From Methanocorpusculum sp. (lineage in GTDB: Archaea; Halobacteriota; Methanomicrobia; Methanomicrobiales; Methanocorpusculaceae), in contig JAFZFW010000049.1 in NCBI GenBank assembly GCA_017555685.1, positions 1-9,479 on the forward strand: a stretch of DNA of 9,479 nt, read 5' to 3'. How positions within the stretch are numbered: position 1 is the stretch's first letter; the number at the start of each line of letters is the position of its first letter. A model generated the notes under the pieces. That model worked only from the letters and a program-made list of their open reading frames with translations. It was not told the origin of the DNA and made no database searches. Positions 6,319-9,479 of the stretch are shown here, in pieces. The translations under genes and the position numbers were made by a program.

Positions 6319-7424
6319 TACGGGATAATCTCACAGCCGTTGTAGCGCGTGTGTGCAAAGCTTTCAAGCGAGAGCACACCGGAATCAAGAAGCGATGCAA
6401 TCTCCGGGAGCACAGCCTCAAGAGAACTCTTGAGGTTTCTGACGGTATCGCAGACAAGCGAGTACTCTTCTCCCCACGGACGTACGATATTCGAGTAGAG
6501 ACAGCGCCCTCCGCAGAAGTCATAGATGTCGCAGGAAAGACACGGCTCGCCAATCGGAATCTCCGGCAGATTGTTCGGGTCTGCATCACGAATGTGACCG
6601 GCGTAGTAGTCTGCCATACCAACCATAATCGGGCACGGTGCAACAAAGCCGTTGGTCATGATGCTGTAGTTCACATATCCTGACCCGCAGCGAAGCTTCG
6701 TCTTCTGTCCGGTTAAGAGATCCTCGGTTGTCGAAAGGAACGGATACCATTTCGGAACGGTTCCGGACTGCATCCGGGATACCCACTCCTTTGCAAGGCG
6801 GGCGATTCCGGCGTTGTATCCGTTCTTCCATTCCGCAAAGCGTCTGCGGGATAAGTCGCCGGTAAAGTCTGCATCCATCTGCCAGTGGATGGAACTGAAA
6901 AGACCCGTATCTGCAAGATGGGTAACTGCCTCGAATATTTCGGTATCTTCGGCAATCGTCATGCGGGCGATGAGCTCTCCGGTAAATCCGCCCTCACGGA
7001 TTTTGCGGGCCGCATTCGTTACGGTCTCATAGACGCCTGCTCCGCGGTGGCCGTTGGTTAATGCCGCATCTCCGTCGATGGAGATGAGGATGGTTTCCAG
7101 GCGGTTAATGTAGGATGCTCCAAGCTCTAAGAGCAGCGTGCCGTTTGTCTGGAGCATGAAGCGTTTAACCGGCGCTTCGTCCATCACCTGCTGAACGAAG
7201 GGGATGTTTAAGAGCGGCTCTCCGCCGATGAAGGTCAGAACTGCATCGGCATCCTTTGCGAGGAAGGCATAGAGATCGGCCTTCCCGCAGGAGAAGTGTT
7301 CGGTGATGGTCTCGTCAATGGTTCCCGGAGAGCCTGCCGGCTCATCCTCTTCATCGAACATCTTTGCCCGGCAGTACGAACAGCAGAGGTTGCAGTCGTC
7401 TGTTACCATCAGATGGTAAAACAT
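6318..7424 (-). CDS. Radical SAM/SPASM enzyme, AF0577-like putative peptide modifier
   Basis: This 368-residue radical SAM enzyme has the N-terminal cluster motif CX3CX2C (C11, C15, C18, with an extra C14), and GGEP at 67-70 for SAM binding. A full SPASM-type C-terminal cysteine set follows: C246, C264, C295, C298, C304, C308 and C325, spaced CX2CX5CX3C in the core. It should therefore bind the SAM-cleaving [4Fe-4S] cluster plus auxiliary clusters. The opening MFYHLMVTDDCNL and overall length fit the AF0577 family (TIGR04084), predicted to modify peptides, with unknown substrate. No short cysteine-rich precursor is visible next to it. It starts 2 nt after the pscS stop with no SD, and overlaps the permease gene by one base, so it is a mid-operon gene. 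Family assignment is from memory of the pattern, not a search. Confidence 0.9.
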   Translation of the reverse strand: MFYHLMVTDDCNLCCSYCRAKMFDEEDEPAGSPGTIDETITEHFSCGKADLYAFLAKDADAVLTFIGGEPLLNIPFVQQVMDEAPVKRFMLQTNGTLLLELGASYINRLETILISIDGDAALTNGHRGAGVYETVTNAARKIREGGFTGELIARMTIAEDTEIFEAVTHLADTGLFSSIHWQMDADFTGDLSRRRFAEWKNGYNAGIARLAKEWVSRMQSGTVPKWYPFLSTTEDLLTGQKTKLRCGSGYVNYSIMTNGFVAPCPIMVGMADYYAGHIRDADPNNLPEIPIGEPCLSCDIYDFCGGRCLYSNIVRPWGEEYSLVCDTVRNLKSSLEAVLPEIASLLDSGVLSLESFAHTRYNGCEIIP

Positions 7425-7426
7425 GG

Positions 7427-8608
7427 TTACTGGATGGTAAGGCCGTTGGTCTCGGCGATTTCGAGATAGGTGTCTGCGACGTATTCGGCCTGCTTTCTGG
7501 TCATGCCGTAGGTGTTGATCTTCCAGACCTTGGTGGCTCCCGGAATAATGCCGGTGATGCCTTTCTTGGATAAGGCAGAGGAGAGGAAGAATCCGCGCTT
7601 CTTGTGGGTCTGTGCAACGACGTCGAAGGAGCCGGTGGTATCTAAGCGGGTTAAGGTGTGCTGTCTCGGCATCTCGGAGAGAATCTTGGTTCCCTCAATA
7701 GAGGCAAGTGCGTCGATGACAATCTTGCTGTTTGCAAGCTCTTCATCGAAGTGTTTGACTCTTTCCTTGACAGTCGGGAAGGATGCGAGCAGTCCGACGA
7801 TTGGTGCACCCATTAAGGAACAGCCAAGGATGCCGACTTCCTTGATTCCGAAGCGGCGTCCGGTTAAGTCTCCTTCCATCTGGGTGGTGCGGAAGACTTC
7901 GTCTGCTCTTTCTTCGGTTGCGGCAAGGATTCCGGACGGTGCCGGAGCAGCCATACTCTTGTGTCCGGAACCGATGATGAAGTCGACGCCTAAGTCTTTT
8001 CCGTTGACAGGCATGATACCTACCGTGTAGACACCATTGTAGAGAACCGGAATGTCGTACTGGTGTGCGACTTTGGCGATGCCTTTTACATCGTGCATGT
8101 TTCCGTACTGGTAGTCCACGTGGTCGATGTAGAGGAGTTTCGGCGGTCTGCCGAACTCGGTGATGACGTCTTCGATTCTCTCTGCGGCTGCTTCGGCGGT
8201 GATGTGGTTGTCTGCAGTCTTTGGAATCTCACGGACGATACCCTGCTGAATCTCGACAGAGAGGTAGGAGGTATAGTGTGCAAGAGCGCCGATTAAGACC
8301 GGATCGCCTTTTTCAACGTAGGTTCCGGCGACCTGCTGGAATCCGCGGCGTGCTCCCGGGACGGTTCTTGCCTGCCCCATACCGAGCCACTCTGCCATGT
8401 CGACATGGAAGTCCTTTAACGGCGGCTGTTCGATGTAGTCGAGGCGGAACGGCTTTTTGCATGCGTCACAAACGGAGTAACCGTCTCCCCAGGAAATCAT
8501 GGCTTTCATTGCTTCCGGAGTTAAACGGCCGCCGACCTGAATCGGGTCAAGGTTGATGGCAGTTTCATCCCGCATGCGGGCATCGACGTTGCATGCTCCG
8601 CACTTCAT
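7427..8608 (-). CDS. pscS: Sep-tRNA:Cys-tRNA synthase (SepCysS), PLP-dependent
   Basis: Converts O-phosphoseryl-tRNA(Cys) to cysteinyl-tRNA(Cys) using a sulfur donor, the second step of tRNA-dependent cysteine synthesis in methanogens and Archaeoglobus. The 393-residue protein is a fold-type I PLP enzyme; GSGHKSMAAPAPSG (213-226) holds the probable PLP lysine K217. The three cysteines implicated in sulfur transfer in characterised SepCysS are recognisable as C47 and C50 (SVCDAC) and C263 (GILGCSLMG). INLDPIQVGGRLTPEAM (18-34) is typical of the family. An additional N-terminal CGAC (C3, C6) gives the first 50 residues a two-CxxC, zinc-ribbon-like look. The start is fixed by the SD GAGGTGA at 8621-8615 and overlaps the stop of the 59-aa gene (ATGA). 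SepRS, which makes the substrate, is not in the window. Confidence 0.96.
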   Translation of the reverse strand: MKCGACNVDARMRDETAINLDPIQVGGRLTPEAMKAMISWGDGYSVCDACKKPFRLDYIEQPPLKDFHVDMAEWLGMGQARTVPGARRGFQQVAGTYVEKGDPVLIGALAHYTSYLSVEIQQGIVREIPKTADNHITAEAAAERIEDVITEFGRPPKLLYIDHVDYQYGNMHDVKGIAKVAHQYDIPVLYNGVYTVGIMPVNGKDLGVDFIIGSGHKSMAAPAPSGILAATEERADEVFRTTQMEGDLTGRRFGIKEVGILGCSLMGAPIVGLLASFPTVKERVKHFDEELANSKIVIDALASIEGTKILSEMPRQHTLTRLDTTGSFDVVAQTHKKRGFFLSSALSKKGITGIIPGATKVWKINTYGMTRKQAEYVADTYLEIAETNGLTIQ

Positions 8609-8784
8609 AAGAGCTCACCTCTCAGGATGGCAATCTGCTTTTCCACGGATGCAAGGGCTTTTTCGACTTTCTTTTTCTGCTCCTCGTCTAATTCATGAGT
8701 CGGTGCGGTGATTCTAAGTATTGAACGGATATCGGTCAGGGAGAATAATCCCTGAAATACGGCGTCTGCGGCACGCTGAGACAT
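8605..8784 (-). CDS. Uncharacterised 59-aa helical protein coupled to pscS
   Basis: A short frame, ATG at 8784-8782 to TGA at 8607-8605, encodes 59 residues beginning MSQRAADAVFQGLFSL. I do not recognise it. Residues 1-26 look like a mixed helix (FQGLFSLTDIRSILRI). Residues 31-59 are highly charged with regularly spaced Leu, Val and Ile (V40, A44, V47, I51, L54), consistent with an amphipathic helix or short coiled coil, so a protein-binding role is plausible. There are no cysteines or membrane segments. Its stop overlaps the pscS start (ATGA), and the pscS SD lies inside its last codons, so the two should be co-translated. A TATA-like box at 8812-8820 fits a leaderless start. A distant analogue of the SepCysE helical domain is one possibility, unproven. 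Confidence 0.72.
   Translation of the reverse strand: MSQRAADAVFQGLFSLTDIRSILRITAPTHELDEEQKKKVEKALASVEKQIAILRGELL
8612..8622 (-). promoter_or_regulatory. Strong Shine-Dalgarno site of pscS inside the 59-aa gene
   Basis: On the minus strand GAGGTGA (8621-8615) stands 6 nt before the pscS ATG, a 7-base match to the archaeal anti-SD. It lies in the last codons of the 59-aa gene, supporting both the pscS start and translational coupling. Confidence 0.7.
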
Positions 8785-8811
8785 ACCATATATGTCAGCG
8801 GCAAAAAAGAT

Positions 8812-8820
8812 GAATATATT
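8812..8820 (-). promoter_or_regulatory. TATA-like box for the pscS operon
   Basis: AATATATTC on the minus strand (8820-8812) lies 28-36 nt upstream of the ATG of the 59-aa gene, which has no SD. A transcript starting about 26 nt downstream would begin just before this ATG. A second TATATA-like patch at 8788-8794 is too close to serve this start. Confidence 0.4.
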
Positions 8821-8877
8821 GGTTAGGCTGGCTTTATCCCAAACAGGAAGTGCTCTGTATTCTCCGGGATAGATGGA

Positions 8878-9089
8878 GATAGAACACAGACCACACAGAC
8901 GCTCCCTTCGGTCGCAGCAACGCGTCGCTCTCGCCTTCGGCGAGCTGCTGCCGCAGCCGCTTTAGCGTTGCTTGATGTTGTAAGAAATATTTAGCGACCA
9001 CAAAGCGTCTGCGGCAGCAGGTCTGAGCGTAGCGAAGACAGCGACTGGTCGCTGCGCCATAGGCGCGTCTGTGTGGTCTGTGTTTTATC
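8878..9089. repeat. 212-bp palindromic multi-hairpin element (MITE-like or structured RNA)
   Basis: Outer arms of 25 bp, with one mismatch, bound the element: 8878-8902 pairs with 9065-9089, including 20 perfect pairs at 8883-8902 with 9065-9084. A second nested pair of arms matches at 18 of 19 positions (8945-8963 with 9002-9020). Smaller perfect hairpins lie between them: CTCGCC-TTC-GGCGAG (8930-8944), AGCGAC-TG-GTCGCT (9040-9053) and GCGCC-ATA-GGCGC (9054-9066). AGCAACGC (8916-8923) also matches GCGTTGCT (8965-8972). No convincing coding sequence or target-site duplication is present. It lies between the acyl-CoA synthetase gene and the promoter of the pscS operon. It could be a dispersed repeat, a non-autonomous mobile element or an RNA; sequence alone does not decide. 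Confidence 0.7.
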
Positions 9090-9120
9090 CAAGTACACTC
9101 AAACACCTGCAAACGATTCA

Positions 9121-9149
9121 AAAAAAGAGAAGGAAGTCAGCCTGACTTC
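9121..9149 (-). terminator. Hairpin terminator of the acyl-CoA synthetase gene
   Basis: GAAGTCA (9133-9139) and TGACTTC (9143-9149) form a perfect 7-bp stem with a 3-nt loop. On the minus strand it is followed by a pyrimidine tract ending in TTTTTT (9126-9121). The stem overlaps the stop codon of the gene, a compact terminator arrangement. Confidence 0.6.
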
Positions 9150-9479
9150 AAGCGTACTTTTCCCGAAGTTCGCGGCGGAGCAGTTTCCAACCGTTTACTC
9201 TGGGGAGTTCTGCAACAGAGATGATCTTTCTCGGCACTTTGTATCCTGCTAAGTGCTGTTTTGCAAACTCCACGAGGTCGCCCTCGTTTTCTGCGGAGTA
9301 GCCGTCCTTCCAGACGACAGCCGCTGCCGGAATTTCTCCGCGGTGTTCGTGCGGGATTCCAAAGACAGCAATCTCGGAGATGCCGTCGAAGCGGATTAAA
9401 GCGTCTTCGACTTCGGTCGGGTAAATCTTCCAGCCGGACATTACAATCATGTCCTTTTTGCGGTCGGTGATACAGAGGC
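9148..9479 (-). CDS. AMP-forming acyl-CoA synthetase, C-terminal part only
   Basis: The frame enters from the right edge and ends at TGA 9150-9148, leaving about 110 C-terminal residues. These match the C-terminal lid domain of the ANL (AMP-binding) superfamily: ITDRKKDMIVMSGWKIYP forms the hinge region, PTEVEDAL starts the lid, and ISEIAVFGIPHEHRGEIPAA and LAGYKVPRKI are conserved blocks. ANL enzymes activate a carboxylate with ATP and usually transfer it to coenzyme A. The substrate cannot be told from this part. The usual closing P-x-x-x-SGK-LRR motif reads PRVNGWKLLRRELR here; the catalytic Lys is kept but Trp replaces Gly before it. An ATG at 9450 is internal, since the conserved hinge extends upstream of it. 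A hairpin terminator overlaps the stop. Confidence 0.88.
   Translation of the reverse strand, partial: LCITDRKKDMIVMSGWKIYPTEVEDALIRFDGISEIAVFGIPHEHRGEIPAAAVVWKDGYSAENEGDLVEFAKQHLAGYKVPRKIISVAELPRVNGWKLLRRELREKYA

Larger units (their letters stand above)
8785..9147. other. 363-bp non-coding stretch between two minus-strand transcription units
   Basis: No frame here looks like a real gene. It contains the pscS-operon promoter region (8785-8830), about 50 bp of unassigned sequence, the palindromic element (8878-9089), a short A-rich spacer and the acyl-CoA synthetase terminator. TTTATCC occurs both at 8833-8839 and at 9084-9090, a weak direct repeat around the element. Confidence 0.6.

Noticed and set aside
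5747..6328. Plus-strand 193-aa open frame
   Set aside because: It lies antisense to the TauE-family gene; the protein is low-complexity and rich in Pro, Ala and Arg, typical of a codon-shadow.
6074..6646. Minus-strand 190-aa open frame overlapping the permease and radical SAM genes
   Set aside because: It is out of frame with both genes, which are motif-supported; the Arg/Ser/Cys-rich composition is that of a frame shadow.
7512..8030. Plus-strand 172-aa open frame
   Set aside because: Antisense to SepCysS, which has clear family motifs in this span; the plus-strand product has no recognisable features.
8833..9090. TTTATCC direct repeats as target-site duplication of the palindromic element
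   Set aside because: The left copy lies about 40 bp outside the outer inverted arm, so the geometry does not fit a simple insertion; seven bases may match by chance.
8834..9121. Minus-strand 95-aa open frame across the palindromic element
   Set aside because: It is explained by the inverted-repeat DNA; its composition is Arg-, Gln- and Cys-rich with no domain, and it has no SD or promoter of its own.
1..9479. CRISPR arrays, tRNA or rRNA genes, insertion-sequence transposases
   Set aside because: I saw no regularly spaced direct repeats, cloverleaf-like segments, rRNA motifs or transposase domains in the window.

Overview
The window looks like chromosomal DNA from a methanogenic archaeon, most likely of the order Methanomicrobiales (a Methanocorpusculum-like genome is my best guess, from general resemblance only). 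The strongest marker is a complete Sep-tRNA:Cys-tRNA synthase, an enzyme typical of methanogens and Archaeoglobus. Other archaeal signs are TATA-like boxes about 26-32 nt upstream of several first genes that lack a Shine-Dalgarno (SD) site, which suggests leaderless mRNAs, and an AF0577-type radical SAM enzyme.

Layout: (1) 1-1095, minus strand: two overlapping genes for uncharacterised proteins that share a PFW-centred motif; the second runs off the left edge. (2) 1096-1272: an AT-rich divergent promoter region full of inverted repeats. (3) 1273-5268, plus strand: a compact phosphate-uptake operon pstS - pstC/pstA fusion - pstB - phoU, with a 2-nt gap and then two ATGA overlaps. A probably bidirectional hairpin terminator follows. 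(4) 5301-8784, minus strand: a 59-aa uncharacterised protein, Sep-tRNA:Cys-tRNA synthase (pscS), a SPASM-type radical SAM enzyme, a TauE/SafE-family permease and a DUF1858 CxxC protein. The first four are joined by overlaps or a 2-nt gap, so they are probably one transcript; the DUF1858 gene seems to have its own promoter. (5) 8785-9147: no convincing gene; the stretch is dominated by a 212-bp palindromic, multi-hairpin element. (6) 9148-9479, minus strand: the C-terminal end of an AMP-forming acyl-CoA synthetase, followed by a terminator hairpin.

How the genes work together: the pst operon encodes a full high-affinity phosphate ABC importer with its PhoU regulator, and both permease domains are on one polypeptide. 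The second cluster centres on making Cys-tRNA by exchanging phosphoserine for cysteine on the tRNA, a reaction that needs a sulfur donor. A sulfur-compound-type permease, a CxxC protein of the sulfur/redox-carrier type and a radical SAM enzyme beside it suggest a sulfur-handling neighbourhood, but that link is inference. The best candidates for something undescribed are the 59-aa protein coupled to pscS, the radical SAM enzyme with no visible peptide substrate, the palindromic element, and the PFW-motif gene pair.
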